Of a stretch of DNA of 64,000 bases, positions 8,884 to 17,627 are shown one piece after another. The notes beneath the pieces were generated by a model that worked only from the letters and a program-made list of their open reading frames with translations, searched no databases and had not been told where the DNA came from. A program made the translations under genes and the position numbers. The DNA comes from CAVVMA01 sp963830715. GTDB lineage: Bacteria > Desulfobacterota > Binatia > Binatales > Binataceae. The first letter of the stretch is position 1, and every line of letters starts with the position of its first letter. The DNA is taken from positions 248,001 to 312,000 of the forward strand of contig CAWHNS010000006.1 in the NCBI GenBank assembly GCA_963830715.1. Reading direction: 5' to 3'.

Positions 8884-9837
8884 TCAGTACTCGGGTTTGA
8901 AGTCGAAATGGTGAATTGCTTCGATGAAGCGGATGGTGCGGGTCTTCGAGCGCATCACGACGCTGTTGGTGAGCGCGCCGCCGGAGGAGAATCGCACGCC
9001 GCGCAAATAATCGCCGGTGGTGACGCCGGTGGCTGCGAACATTACGTTATCGCCGGCGATCTCCTCGAGCGTATAGCGGCGCTTCAGGTCCAGGATTCCC
9101 TGCACGAAGCAGGCCTCCGATTCCTGCTCGTTGCGCGGCACGAACCGGCATTGCATCTCGCCGCCCGCCGATCGAATCGCGGCGGCGGCGAGCACCCCCT
9201 GATGCGCTCCGCCGACGCCGATCAGCAGATCGATCTCGCTCTCCGGCCGGGTGGTTGCGATCGCGGCGGACAGGTCGCCGGCCGAGAGCAGCTTGATTCC
9301 GGCCCCGGCCTTGCGGACCTCGCCGATCAGTTTCTCGTGACGGGGGCGATCGAGGATCGCGACGCGCAGGTCCTCGACGTAAACATTCTTGGCGTCGGCC
9401 AGCGCGCACAGGTTCTCGGTCGGCGAGCGATCGAGATCGATCACGCCGCGGCCCAGCGGCCCGCAGGCGATCTTGTCCATGTAAGTGTCGGGGCATCGAA
9501 GCAGCTTGCCGCGCTCGGCGAGCGCCACGCACGACAGCGCGTTGGGCCCGCCGGTCGCGCAGATCAGCGGGCCTTCGAGCGCGTCGAGCGCGACGTCGAC
9601 CGTCGGTCCCGCTCCGGTGCCGACGATCTCGCCGGCGTAAAGAATGTCAGTCGATCCCTGCTCGCCCTCGCCGATAACGATCGTGCCGTCGATTGGAATG
9701 GAGTTGAGCGCCTTGCGCATCGCCTCGCACGCGCTCCGATCGGCCATCCGCTCGTCGCCCTTGCCGATAAAGCGCGCCGCGTCCAGGGCGGCCGCTTCGG
9801 TCGCGCGAACAGCTTCAAGGGCAAGGTTGCGATCCAT
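8884..9837 (-). CDS. glpX: Fructose-1,6-bisphosphatase class II
   Basis: GlpX-type fructose-1,6-bisphosphatase, which dephosphorylates fructose-1,6-bisphosphate in gluconeogenesis. Visible motifs: IDGTIVIGEGEQGSTDILY (metal site, Li+-sensitive phosphatase fold), GTGAGPTVDVALDALEG, CPDTYMDKIACGP, and LIGVGGAHQGVLAAAAI. Its 317 residues match the family. It is the last gene of a minus-strand run that starts at the aminotransferase alaC; only 6 bases separate it from the phosphoglycerate mutase gene. Two central-carbon enzymes at the end of a threonine operon is a linkage worth noting. Confidence 0.93.
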   Translation of the reverse strand: MDRNLALEAVRATEAAALDAARFIGKGDERMADRSACEAMRKALNSIPIDGTIVIGEGEQGSTDILYAGEIVGTGAGPTVDVALDALEGPLICATGGPNALSCVALAERGKLLRCPDTYMDKIACGPLGRGVIDLDRSPTENLCALADAKNVYVEDLRVAILDRPRHEKLIGEVRKAGAGIKLLSAGDLSAAIATTRPESEIDLLIGVGGAHQGVLAAAAIRSAGGEMQCRFVPRNEQESEACFVQGILDLKRRYTLEEIAGDNVMFAATGVTTGDYLRGVRFSSGGALTNSVVMRSKTRTIRFIEAIHHFDFKPEY

Positions 9838-9843
9838 GAGTGC

Positions 9844-11076
9844 TCAGCCCCCGGACAGAGGAGGATTTTTTCCGAACAGCGACTCGATCAGGCGATGTCC
9901 CTCTCGCACCAGCACCCCGGTCCGCGCCGCGTCAGCCTCGGTGTAACGCCGCTCTGCTGCAGGCGACGAATTACTCGCGGACTGGTTGCCGAGAATAGCA
10001 AAGGGCACGGGCTCGTTCGAGTGCGTCTTGAGCTTGCAGGGCGTGGGATGGTCAGGCATCAGCAGGATCGTGAACTTGCCCATCGCGGCGAGCCCGGCGA
10101 GCATCGGGCCGATGATCAACTCGTCGATTCGCTCGATGGCTTCGACCTTCAGATCGGCGCGGCCCATGTGCCCGGCTTCGTCGGGCGCCTCGATATGCAG
10201 GAGCAGGAAATCGCGCGTCCGGAGCGAATCGAGTCCGTAGCGCGCTTTCGCCGCGTAGTCGGTATCGAGAAAGCCGGTCGCGCCCGGCACCGTGATTCGC
10301 ACCAGGCCCGCCAGGCGGCCGAGTCCGTTAACGAGGTCGACCGCCGAGATGACGGAGCCGTCAACGCCGAAGCGATCGCGCAGCGTCGGGACCGCGGGGC
10401 GCATCCCCTGCCCCCAGAACCACACCGAACTCGCCTGCGGCTTGCCGGCCGCAAGCCGCGCGCGATTGACCGGATGGTCGCGCAGAATCGCGGCGGCCTG
10501 GCCCATCAGTTCGCGAATCCGTTCGGCGCCCTCGCCCGCGGGCAGGTATGCCTCGACGGGCTTGCCGGTAATGTCGTGCGGCGGCGTAAGCCGGGTCGTC
10601 GCTGCGCCGTCGCGCCAGATCATCAGATGGCGATAGCTGACGCCGCTGAAGAATTCGATTCCGCCTCCCGAGAGCCGCGCGGAGATATCCTTCACGATCC
10701 CGGCGGCCTCTTCGCTGCTGATATGCCCGGCCGTGAAATCGAGCATCGTGGGCGCGCCGTTCTCGCCTGGCCCGATCGCGACCAGGTTCATCCGGAATGC
10801 GACGTCGCGCGGACCCATCTCGATACCCATGCTCGCCGCTTCGATCGGCGCGCGACCGGTATGGTAGCGCGCGGGATCGTAGCCGAGCATCGTCATCGTG
10901 CCGATATCGCTGCCCGACGGCATTCCGGGCGGAATCGTCGCGACCAGGCCCAACTGCCCGCGCGCCGCGATCAGATCCATGTTGGGCTTGCGCGCCGCTT
11001 CAAGCGGCGTCCTGCCGCCGAGCTCATCGCACGGCCAATCCGCCATCCCGTCACCGTGGATGATCACGTATTTCAC
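9844..11076 (-). CDS. apgM: ApgM-family 2,3-bisphosphoglycerate-independent phosphoglycerate mutase / possible homoserine kinase
   Basis: Alkaline-phosphatase-superfamily protein of the archaeal-type cofactor-independent phosphoglycerate mutase family (COG3635). It shows the metal-binding HGDGMADWP start, the nucleophile region PSGSDIGTMTMLGYDP, LLLHIEAPDEAGHMG and LLMPDHPTPCKLKTHSNEP. GTG 11076 is chosen: GGAGG lies 7 bases upstream and the protein then begins exactly at MKYVIIHGDG (410 residues). It sits between thrC and glpX. Because no thrB is seen while hom and thrC are adjacent, it may serve as a non-orthologous homoserine kinase, a role proposed for some members of this family; the glycolytic mutase role is equally possible. 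Confidence 0.85.
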   Translation of the reverse strand: MKYVIIHGDGMADWPCDELGGRTPLEAARKPNMDLIAARGQLGLVATIPPGMPSGSDIGTMTMLGYDPARYHTGRAPIEAASMGIEMGPRDVAFRMNLVAIGPGENGAPTMLDFTAGHISSEEAAGIVKDISARLSGGGIEFFSGVSYRHLMIWRDGAATTRLTPPHDITGKPVEAYLPAGEGAERIRELMGQAAAILRDHPVNRARLAAGKPQASSVWFWGQGMRPAVPTLRDRFGVDGSVISAVDLVNGLGRLAGLVRITVPGATGFLDTDYAAKARYGLDSLRTRDFLLLHIEAPDEAGHMGRADLKVEAIERIDELIIGPMLAGLAAMGKFTILLMPDHPTPCKLKTHSNEPVPFAILGNQSASNSSPAAERRYTEADAARTGVLVREGHRLIESLFGKNPPLSGG

Positions 11077-11110
11077 CGCGATACCTCCGCTTCGCCAGCG
11101 CCCCCGGCCA

Positions 11111-12247
11111 TCAGTCAAATTGGAGCAGGGCGAGAATCTTGTCCAGATCGGGTTCGACCACGGTCGTGTTGGCGAGGTTCTTGAGCGCCGTATCGGGATC
11201 CTTGAGGCCGTGGCCGGTGAGCGTACACACCACGAGCGAGCCCGGCTTCAGGCCGCCGCTCGCGCTGTATTTCAGCGCGCCCGCGATGGAAGCGGCCGAG
11301 GCCGGCTCGGCGAAAATTCCCTGCGACGCGATCAGACGATACGCGGCGAGAATCTCGGCGTCGGTCACCGAATCGATGATCCCGCCGGATTCGTCGCGCG
11401 CCGCGGTCGCCTTCTGCCAGCTCGCCGGATTGCCGATTTTGATCGCGGTCGCGACCGTGCGCGGATCATCGATGGGGTGTCCGCGGACGATCGGCGCGGC
11501 GCCTTCCGCCTGATAGCCCATCATCTTCGGCAGCCGCGAGCTCAGGCCGTCACGCATGTATTCGCCGTAGCCCGCCCAGTAGGCCGTGATATTGCCGGCG
11601 TTTCCAACCGGCAGGAAATGATGAGTAGGCGCGTCGCCGAGCTGATCGCAAATCTCGAACGCCGCGGTCTTCTGCCCCGCGATGCGATCGGGATTGACGC
11701 TGTTGACCAGCCGAATCCGGATGGGGTCGCGTTCTGCGAGATCGCGCACCATCTTCAGGCAGATGTCGAAGTTGCCGATTATCTCCAGCACTCGTGCGCC
11801 GTGCATCACGCTCTGCGAGAGCTTGCCCACCGCGACCGCGCCCTTCGGGATCAGCACGAATGCCTTGAGGCCGGCCGCGCGCGCGTAGGCGGCCGCCGAC
11901 GCCGCGGTGTTGCCGGTAGAGGCACAAATCACGGCCCGCGCGCCCTCGCCCAAGGCCTTGCTGATGGCGACCGTCATGCCGCGATCCTTGAAGGAGCCGG
12001 TCGGATTGACGCCGTCATACTTCAAGTAAAGCTTTACATCCTGGCCGAGCCGCTTCGCGAGCTCGGGACTCTCGATAAGCGGGGTGTTGCCCTCGTTGAG
12101 CGTCACGACCGGAGTGCTTTCGTCGACCGGCAGGAATCGCCTGTAGTGCTCGATCAATCCCGGCCATCGGGTGAGGCGCCCGGGCCGCGGCGGGCCGGCC
12201 TTGCGCGCCGCGACCGCCTTGCTCCTGCGAACGGGCTTGGTGCTCAA
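11111..12247 (-). CDS. thrC: Threonine synthase
   Basis: PLP-dependent fold-type II enzyme converting O-phosphohomoserine to threonine. Motifs: NEGNTPLIESPELAKRLG, DGVNPTGSFKDRGM with the cofactor Lys in SFKDRG, CASTGNTAASAAAYA, and the phosphate-binding PVGNAGNITAYWAGY. Its 378 residues fit the short ThrC class. The N-terminal 30 residues are basic and low complexity and may not all be translated. The ATG overlaps the stop of hom by four bases, so the two are translationally coupled. Confidence 0.94.
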   Translation of the reverse strand: MSTKPVRRSKAVAARKAGPPRPGRLTRWPGLIEHYRRFLPVDESTPVVTLNEGNTPLIESPELAKRLGQDVKLYLKYDGVNPTGSFKDRGMTVAISKALGEGARAVICASTGNTAASAAAYARAAGLKAFVLIPKGAVAVGKLSQSVMHGARVLEIIGNFDICLKMVRDLAERDPIRIRLVNSVNPDRIAGQKTAAFEICDQLGDAPTHHFLPVGNAGNITAYWAGYGEYMRDGLSSRLPKMMGYQAEGAAPIVRGHPIDDPRTVATAIKIGNPASWQKATAARDESGGIIDSVTDAEILAAYRLIASQGIFAEPASAASIAGALKYSASGGLKPGSLVVCTLTGHGLKDPDTALKNLANTTVVEPDLDKILALLQFD

Positions 12248-13569
12248 AGATGTTCCTCTATTCGGATGAATGCCGGCGCCGCGCGGAGCATCCTGCGCCG
12301 GCGGATTTCGGCTAGCGCCCGCTTCAAGTTGCGCTCACGCGCGTCGTGCGTGCGCATAATAACCGGCACCGTGTTTTGCGCGCCGCGTCCCTGCTGGATC
12401 ACCGAGGCGATCGAAATTTTGTTGCGTCCAAGCACCGATGCGATCGCGCCCAGCACGCCCGGTTTATCCGGGGCCGCAAAGCGCAGATAGTATTCGCATA
12501 CCACGTCGTCGATCGGCTTTACACGGGCGCGCTTGACCATCCCGATCGGCAGGCCGAAGGCGTGCCCCGGCACCGTCGCGCCGGTCCGTCCGGCCAGCCG
12601 GTCGCGCGCGATTTCCAGAATGTCGGCCATCACCGCGGTCGCGGTCGGCATCTGCCCCGCTCCCAACCCGAAGTACATGGTCGAGCCCAGCGCCTCGCCG
12701 TGGATGTAGATAGCGTTGAACGCGCCGCCGACCGAGGACAGCAGGTGATGCGCGGGAATCATCGTGGGATGCACCCGCGCCTCGATTCCGCCGTCATCGT
12801 CCTTCGCAATCGCGAGCAGTTTTATCGCATAGCCGAGCTCGCGCGCGTAGGCGATATCGGCCTGCGTCACGCGCGAGATGCCCTCGGTGTAAACCTGCGC
12901 GGGCTTGAGCAGCGCGCCGAACGCGAGCGTCACGAGCAGGCAAAGCTTGTGGGCGGCGTCGTGGCCGTCGATATCGAGGCTCGGATTCGCCTCGGCCAGC
13001 CCCTCGCGCTGCGCCTCGGCGAGCGCCGCGGCGAACTCGACTCCGCGCTCGGTCATGGTGGTGAGGATAAAGTTGCAGGTGCCGTTGACGATGCCGTGGA
13101 CCGCGCGCTGCCGATCGCCGGCCAGCGCTTCGCGGAGCGTGCGGATTATCGGCACGCCGCCGCCGACGCTGGCCTCGAAGCCGACCGAGCGCCGCGCGCG
13201 ATCGGCGGCGCGGAAGATCGCCTCGCCGTGCTCCGCGAGCATCGCCTTGTTGGCGGTGACAACGTCCTTACCGGCTTCGAGCGCCTTCAGGATAAGCGTG
13301 CGCGCCGGCTCGACGCCGCCGAACAGCTCCACGACGATGTCCACGTCGGGACGCGCAACCAGCGCGCCCGCATCGCGCGTGATCAGGGTCTCGTCAAGGC
13401 CGAGCGACGGGTCGGGCTCGAGGCTTCGATCCGCGACTCCGGCGAGCTCGAGCGGCGCGCCCAGCTTGCGCGCGAGCATCTCGCGGTTCTGGCGCAGAAG
13501 CCGAACGACCCCGGTGCCGACCGTGCCGCATCCGAGCAGGCCGATCCGGACAGGCTCGTGGCGCTGCAT
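12244..13569 (-). CDS. hom: Homoserine dehydrogenase with C-terminal ACT domain
   Basis: NAD(P)-dependent reduction of aspartate semialdehyde to homoserine. The Rossmann motif GLLGCGTVGTGVVRLL opens the protein; the catalytic region contains TANKAMLAEHG, VGGGVPIIRTL and GIVNGTCNFILTTM. After about residue 355 comes an ACT domain (DKPGVLGAIASVLGRNKISI), the usual site of threonine feedback control. The length, 441 residues, is typical. It lies between alaC and thrC in the same operon. Confidence 0.95.
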   Translation of the reverse strand: MQRHEPVRIGLLGCGTVGTGVVRLLRQNREMLARKLGAPLELAGVADRSLEPDPSLGLDETLITRDAGALVARPDVDIVVELFGGVEPARTLILKALEAGKDVVTANKAMLAEHGEAIFRAADRARRSVGFEASVGGGVPIIRTLREALAGDRQRAVHGIVNGTCNFILTTMTERGVEFAAALAEAQREGLAEANPSLDIDGHDAAHKLCLLVTLAFGALLKPAQVYTEGISRVTQADIAYARELGYAIKLLAIAKDDDGGIEARVHPTMIPAHHLLSSVGGAFNAIYIHGEALGSTMYFGLGAGQMPTATAVMADILEIARDRLAGRTGATVPGHAFGLPIGMVKRARVKPIDDVVCEYYLRFAAPDKPGVLGAIASVLGRNKISIASVIQQGRGAQNTVPVIMRTHDARERNLKRALAEIRRRRMLRAAPAFIRIEEHL

Positions 13570-13590
13570 CCTGGATCGCGATCGCGGGCG

Positions 13591-14799
13591 TCAGAAGGCC
13601 GCCGCGCGGCGCGGCTCCGTCTTCACGCCGCGCGCCAGCGCGTGGCGGATTCCGCGGATCGCCTGGCGGGTGCGATGCTCGTTCTCGATCAGCGCGAAGC
13701 GCACGAAGCCGTCGCCGTCCTGGCCGAATCCCACCCCGGGCGAGACCGCGACCTTGGCTTCGGTGAGCAGGAACTTGGCGAATTCGAGCGAGCCCATCGC
13801 GCGATACGGCTCGGGAATCGGCGCCCAGACGAACATGGTGGCGCGCGGCTTGGCGACCGGCCATCCGGAGCGATTGAGCCCGTCGACCAGAACGTCGCGG
13901 CGCCGGCGATAGGTCTCGCAGATTTCTGCGACGCAATCCTGCGGGCCGTTGAGCGCCGCGATCGCCGCAACCTGCACCGGCGCAAACATCCCGTAGTCGA
14001 AGTAGGACTTAAGGCGCGCCAGCGCCCCGATCATCTCGCGATTCCCGACCGCGAATCCCACGCGCCATCCGGGCATGTTGTAGCTCTTCGACAGCGTGTA
14101 GAACTCGACGCCGATTTCCTTCGCCCCGGGCGCCTGCATCATCGAGGGCGCCTTGTAGCCGTCGAAGCATAGATCGGCGTAGGCGAAATCGTGCGCGACG
14201 ATAATCTCGTTTTCGCGCGCGAAGTCGACCACCGCTTTCATGAACGGGAGATCGACCGTCGCGGTGGTGGGGTTATGCGGGAAATTCATGATCAGGAACT
14301 TCGGGCGCGGCCAGCATCGGCTGACCGCCGTGGTCATCTCGTCGAAAAACCGGTCGGCGCTGCTGCTGAGCGGCACGCCCTGCACCTGCGCCCCCGCGAT
14401 CACGCATCCGTACTGATGGATCGGATAGGTCGGCGTTGGCGCGAGCACCACGTCGCCCTGATCGAGAATCGCCAGCGTAAGGTGCGCGATACCCTCCTTG
14501 GAGCCGATCGTGACGATCGCTTCGGTGTCGGGATCGAACTCGACGCCGTAGCGGCGCCGGTACCAGTCGGTGATCGCAAGGCGAAGCTTGTAGACGCCGC
14601 GCGAGACCGAGTAGCGATGGTTGGCGGGCTTGGTGGCGGCCTCGACCAGCTTGGCGACGATATGAGGCGGCGTCGGCTCGTCGGGATTTCCCATGCCGAA
14701 GTCGATTATGTCCTCGCCGGCGCGCCGCGCCTTCAGGCACAGCTCGCCGATCGCGTTGAAGACATATGGCGGCAATCGTTTGATCCTGGGGAAATCCAT
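13591..14799 (-). CDS. alaC: Class I/II aminotransferase, AlaC-like
   Basis: PLP-dependent fold-type I aminotransferase of the AlaC type (glutamate-pyruvate transaminase). Motifs: IDFGMGNPDEPTPPHI, HRYSVSRGVYKLR, the Asn-containing MNFPHNPTTATVD, AHDFAYADLCFDGYK, and the Schiff-base lysine in YTLSKSYNMPGWRVGF. It heads the minus-strand operon and is followed 21 bases later by hom. Genes of this type often precede hom in deltaproteobacteria and related lineages. Activity on other 2-oxoacids cannot be excluded. Confidence 0.87.
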   Translation of the reverse strand: MDFPRIKRLPPYVFNAIGELCLKARRAGEDIIDFGMGNPDEPTPPHIVAKLVEAATKPANHRYSVSRGVYKLRLAITDWYRRRYGVEFDPDTEAIVTIGSKEGIAHLTLAILDQGDVVLAPTPTYPIHQYGCVIAGAQVQGVPLSSSADRFFDEMTTAVSRCWPRPKFLIMNFPHNPTTATVDLPFMKAVVDFARENEIIVAHDFAYADLCFDGYKAPSMMQAPGAKEIGVEFYTLSKSYNMPGWRVGFAVGNREMIGALARLKSYFDYGMFAPVQVAAIAALNGPQDCVAEICETYRRRRDVLVDGLNRSGWPVAKPRATMFVWAPIPEPYRAMGSLEFAKFLLTEAKVAVSPGVGFGQDGDGFVRFALIENEHRTRQAIRGIRHALARGVKTEPRRAAAF

Positions 14800-14904
14800 C
14801 CTTTTGTACGCTCCGTCCGCTGCCCTGGCGGCAAGTTCCTATTTTTACGGCTGCGCGTGTCTCGCGCTAGTGCGTCCTTCTCGCGAAATGGTGGGCTTGA
14901 TTAT

Positions 14905-16158
14905 CTACTCCGCGGCGCCGACCGCCACCTCGACTTCGCCAACGCGCGCCCTCAGCGTCCAGTAGCAGGCGCCGGCGCCGAGAGATATCAGTGCCGCGAT
15001 CTGCCATCCGAAGGCGATTCCGAACGCGTCCGCGAGCCATCCCCCGAGCAGCAGGCCAATCGATCCGCCCATCGTCGCCAGAGTGCTGTTGAAGGACAGC
15101 AGCGTCGCGCGCTCGCCCGATCCGATCTGCTCGTTGAACCAGCTCTGCGAGAGCGGCCCGATCGCACCGCTGCCGAGATTCATCACGAACAGAATGCCGA
15201 TTACGAGGTTCGGGCGGGCGCCGCTTGTGCCTGCCGCCAACAGCATGGCGGCCTGGAGGATGACCAGCACGGTCAGCATCCCGGCGCGCGCTGACTCCTC
15301 GACCTTGATCCGCGCAACCGCCTCGGCGCCGATCATCCGGGCGATCGCGAACAGAGACCATAGGTAGCCGATAATCCACACGCCGGCCCTGAAGCTGTCG
15401 TTGAAGAACAACGGCCATTCCATCCAGAACGGCGCCAGCGCCGCAACCTGGATCGCGTTGGCCACGCTCAGCAGCAGAACCGTGCGATGGCTGAAGCCGC
15501 GGCGCAGACCCTCGGCGACCCGACCGGAGATCATCGCCGGAAACGCGCGCCACTCGATGTGCGCGGCGCGAGGCTTCTCGCCACGCATCAGCATCGCGCC
15601 GATCGCGCCGCTGAAAATGTAGCCGGCGGCCCCGAGCAGCCACGGCCACGAAATGCTCACGTCGGCGACGTGCGAGCCGATCAGCGCCGAGATCATGAAG
15701 CCGACCGTCGATAGCTGGGAGATTCGCGAGAAGAGGCGGTCCTTGACCTCGCCGAAGCCGGCCTCGTCGAGCGCGTCCACGCCCCACGCATCGATCGCGC
15801 CGTTGCAGAAGGTGGTGCCGATACCGTCGATAGTCTCGGCGATCAGGAATGCGAAATAGTGATGGGCGAAAAAGTAGGTCAGGAAGGCGGCAGACCGCAC
15901 GGCGCATCCGAGCAGGAAGGATTTCCGCCGCCCAAGCGCATCGGCAAACGCGCCGGTCGGAACGTCGGTCAGGAACGTGACCGCGAAGTAGGCCGCGAGC
16001 ACGCTGTTGATCTGAAGCTGGTTCAGGCCGCGCGAACGCAGGAAGATCGGGTAAATCCCGAACAGGAAACCGCCGGCGAACGCATACGCCCACCAGACGG
16101 TGTAGTAGCGCCGAGTGATCTCGCGAATCGTTACGGTCGTATCTGTATGGTCGCGCAT
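14905..16158 (-). CDS. MFS transporter
   Basis: Integral membrane protein of 417 residues with about twelve hydrophobic segments and the MFS inter-helix-2/3 motif FLTDVPTGAFADALGRRKSF. The early IPIFL-type segment, YPIFLRSRGLNQLQINSV, is typical of drug/metabolite efflux MFS proteins. Substrate unknown. It has its own transcription unit: a promoter and a roughly 110-base structured leader ending in a strong intrinsic terminator directly upstream of the start codon imply control by transcription attenuation. It reads toward alaC but is separated from it by about 105 bases. Confidence 0.85.
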   Translation of the reverse strand: MRDHTDTTVTIREITRRYYTVWWAYAFAGGFLFGIYPIFLRSRGLNQLQINSVLAAYFAVTFLTDVPTGAFADALGRRKSFLLGCAVRSAAFLTYFFAHHYFAFLIAETIDGIGTTFCNGAIDAWGVDALDEAGFGEVKDRLFSRISQLSTVGFMISALIGSHVADVSISWPWLLGAAGYIFSGAIGAMLMRGEKPRAAHIEWRAFPAMISGRVAEGLRRGFSHRTVLLLSVANAIQVAALAPFWMEWPLFFNDSFRAGVWIIGYLWSLFAIARMIGAEAVARIKVEESARAGMLTVLVILQAAMLLAAGTSGARPNLVIGILFVMNLGSGAIGPLSQSWFNEQIGSGERATLLSFNSTLATMGGSIGLLLGGWLADAFGIAFGWQIAALISLGAGACYWTLRARVGEVEVAVGAAE

Positions 16159-16174
16159 CGCATTGCCCCAAAAG

Positions 16175-16209
16175 GAAAAAGCCCCGAGCCGTTACGCTCG
16201 GGGCTTTTT
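16175..16209 (-). terminator. Intrinsic terminator / attenuator hairpin upstream of MFS gene
   Basis: A perfect 9-bp stem (GCCCCGAGC / GCTCGGGGC) with a 6-base loop is flanked by AAAAA and TTTTT, so it could terminate on either strand. On the minus strand it ends with TTTTTCCTTTT and stands only about 20 bases before the MFS start codon. With the promoter upstream, readthrough would be needed to express the transporter. Confidence 0.85.
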
Positions 16210-16287
16210 CAAGCCGAGTCCGTTGGCTCCGTTCAACCGGTGGCTCTCCTGGCCGTTCCTGCCGCCTTGGTGGTTGGACTCGACATA
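16175..16287 (-). ncRNA. Candidate structured leader RNA (riboswitch/attenuator-like) of the MFS gene
   Basis: Starting just downstream of a good promoter, the transcript would carry CGAGTCC (16276-16282), a loop-rich interior with GGC/GCC and AACC/GGTT pairing possibilities, then the closing GGACTCG (16215-16221), immediately followed by the terminator hairpin. A closed P1-type stem plus terminator before a transporter is the usual architecture of a riboswitch, although the same layout would fit a free small RNA of about 110 bases. The conserved cores of cobalamin, fluoride, guanidine, SAM and ZTP riboswitches were not recognised. Confidence 0.45.
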
Positions 16288-16293
16288 GGAAGC

Positions 16294-16323
16294 AGGGTAG
16301 CTGGCGCGCGCATCGGCCGTCAA
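16294..16323 (-). promoter_or_regulatory. Sigma70-type promoter for MFS leader
   Basis: On the minus strand TTGACG (16318-16323) and TACCCT (16294-16299) are separated by 18 bases. Transcription would begin near 16287, at the base of the predicted P1 stem. The stretch 16324-16546 upstream holds no recognisable gene; it is the divergent region shared with the cyclase-family gene. Confidence 0.5.
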
Positions 16324-16546
16324 GGGCGCGCGGTATGGTGTCATAGACATAGGGGAAGTCCGGGTCATAAGCATTTGAGGAGCACGCCCGGTCGCCAGAA
16401 CAATGCCGTCCGCGCGCCGGTGGAAGCCAAATCGCGTTGGACGAGCATTTGCGAGCGCTCCGATTTTGCTTTCGCGAGTGGTCCGCAGCCTGTTATGAGA
16501 AATGATGCGGAGGCCCATATCGACACGGCTTCCCCGGAGCAGAGAC

Positions 16547-17602
16547 ATGGCCAAAGCGAAGCCACCCAAGATGAGACCGGCCCGGAAACCCTCGAAGCCC
16601 GCGGCGCATCGCAAGGCGGCCCCGGCGCGTAAATCGCGCACGGAAGCGCAGCCCGGGCTGCCGGGCTACGACGCGCTGCCGGTCAGGCCCGGAGCACCGA
16701 AAGGCGCGGCGTGGGGACTTTTCGGAGACAACGACGAGCTGGGCACGATCAATCTTCTGACGCCCGAGCGCGTTCGCGAGGCCGCCGCCAGCATCCGCAC
16801 CGGCAAGGTCTTTGCGCTCAATCTGCCGATCAACATTCCCGATCCGCCGCTCTTCGGCCGGGGCAGGCATGTTCACAAGGCGTTTCCATTTCCGGGCGCC
16901 GAGGCGATCGTTCTCGACGACTACCTGGACAATTTCTATCCGCAGGCGTCGTCGCAATGGGACGCGCTCTGCCACGTGAAGCATCCTGCGGGCGCCTACA
17001 ACGGAATTCCGGACAACGAGATGACCGGGCGCGGCGGCACGCGGCTCGGAATCGACAATCTCGCCCGGCGCGGTATCGCCGGACGCGGCGTGCTCGCAGA
17101 CATCGCGCGCTATTATGACCGCCGCAAGAAGAGCATCGACTACACCACGGCCGGCGAGATTCCGCTCGAAGACCTGCAATCCACGCTGGCCGATCAGCGG
17201 ACGCGGCTTCGTGCGGGCGACATATTGCTGATCCGGATCGGATGGACGCAGTTCTACATGGGCGCGAGCCCGGAGCTCAAAGAGCAGCTCGCGCGGGAGA
17301 CGGTGGTGCCGGGAATCGAGGCATCGACGCGGACCGCGCAGTGGCTATGGGACAATCATCTCGCCGCGGTCGCATCCGATTCGCCGGCACTCGAAGCGCT
17401 GCCGAAGAAGGAGGGCGCGCAGGAGTTCCTTCATTTTCACATGCTGGCGTTTTTCGGGATGCCGATCGGAGAGATGTGGAACCTGGAAGAGCTGGCAGCC
17501 GATTGCGCCGCCGACAAGCGCTACGAGTTCTTCCTGACCTCCGCTCCGCTCAACATACCCGGCGGAGTCGGGTCACCGCCCAACGCGCTGGCGATCAAGT
17601 AA
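16547..17602 (+). CDS. Cyclase family protein (kynurenine-formamidase-like metal hydrolase)
   Basis: Matches the cyclase family (PF04199) of metal-dependent hydrolases that includes bacterial kynurenine formamidase. The signature region is SSQWDALCHVKHPAGAY, a variant of the metal-binding HxGTHxDxP motif, with GAYNGIPDNEMTGRGGTRLGI following. The C-terminal half contains GDILLIRIGWTQFYMG and FHMLAFFGMPIGEMWNLEEL. ATG 16547 is preceded by GGAG about 8 bases upstream. The first 35 residues are lysine/proline-rich and probably disordered. It belongs to the longer (about 350-residue) subgroup common in aromatic-degrading and environmental bacteria; the substrate is unknown. Confidence 0.8.
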   Translation: MAKAKPPKMRPARKPSKPAAHRKAAPARKSRTEAQPGLPGYDALPVRPGAPKGAAWGLFGDNDELGTINLLTPERVREAAASIRTGKVFALNLPINIPDPPLFGRGRHVHKAFPFPGAEAIVLDDYLDNFYPQASSQWDALCHVKHPAGAYNGIPDNEMTGRGGTRLGIDNLARRGIAGRGVLADIARYYDRRKKSIDYTTAGEIPLEDLQSTLADQRTRLRAGDILLIRIGWTQFYMGASPELKEQLARETVVPGIEASTRTAQWLWDNHLAAVASDSPALEALPKKEGAQEFLHFHMLAFFGMPIGEMWNLEELAADCAADKRYEFFLTSAPLNIPGGVGSPPNALAIK

Positions 17603-17627
17603 CCTTTCCGGGGTGCGATCCTGGGGA

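Noticed and set aside
8908..14172. Very long open frames on the plus strand opposite glpX, apgM, thrC and hom
   Set aside because: They are GC-bias shadows: Arg/His/Asp-rich, no domains, and directly opposite genes with full motifs.
16261..16300. Resemblance of GGAAGCAGGGTAGCTGGC to signal recognition particle (4.5S) RNA
   Set aside because: The GNAR-loop helix flanks do not pair and the conserved AGGUC...GGAAGGAAGCAGC order is absent.
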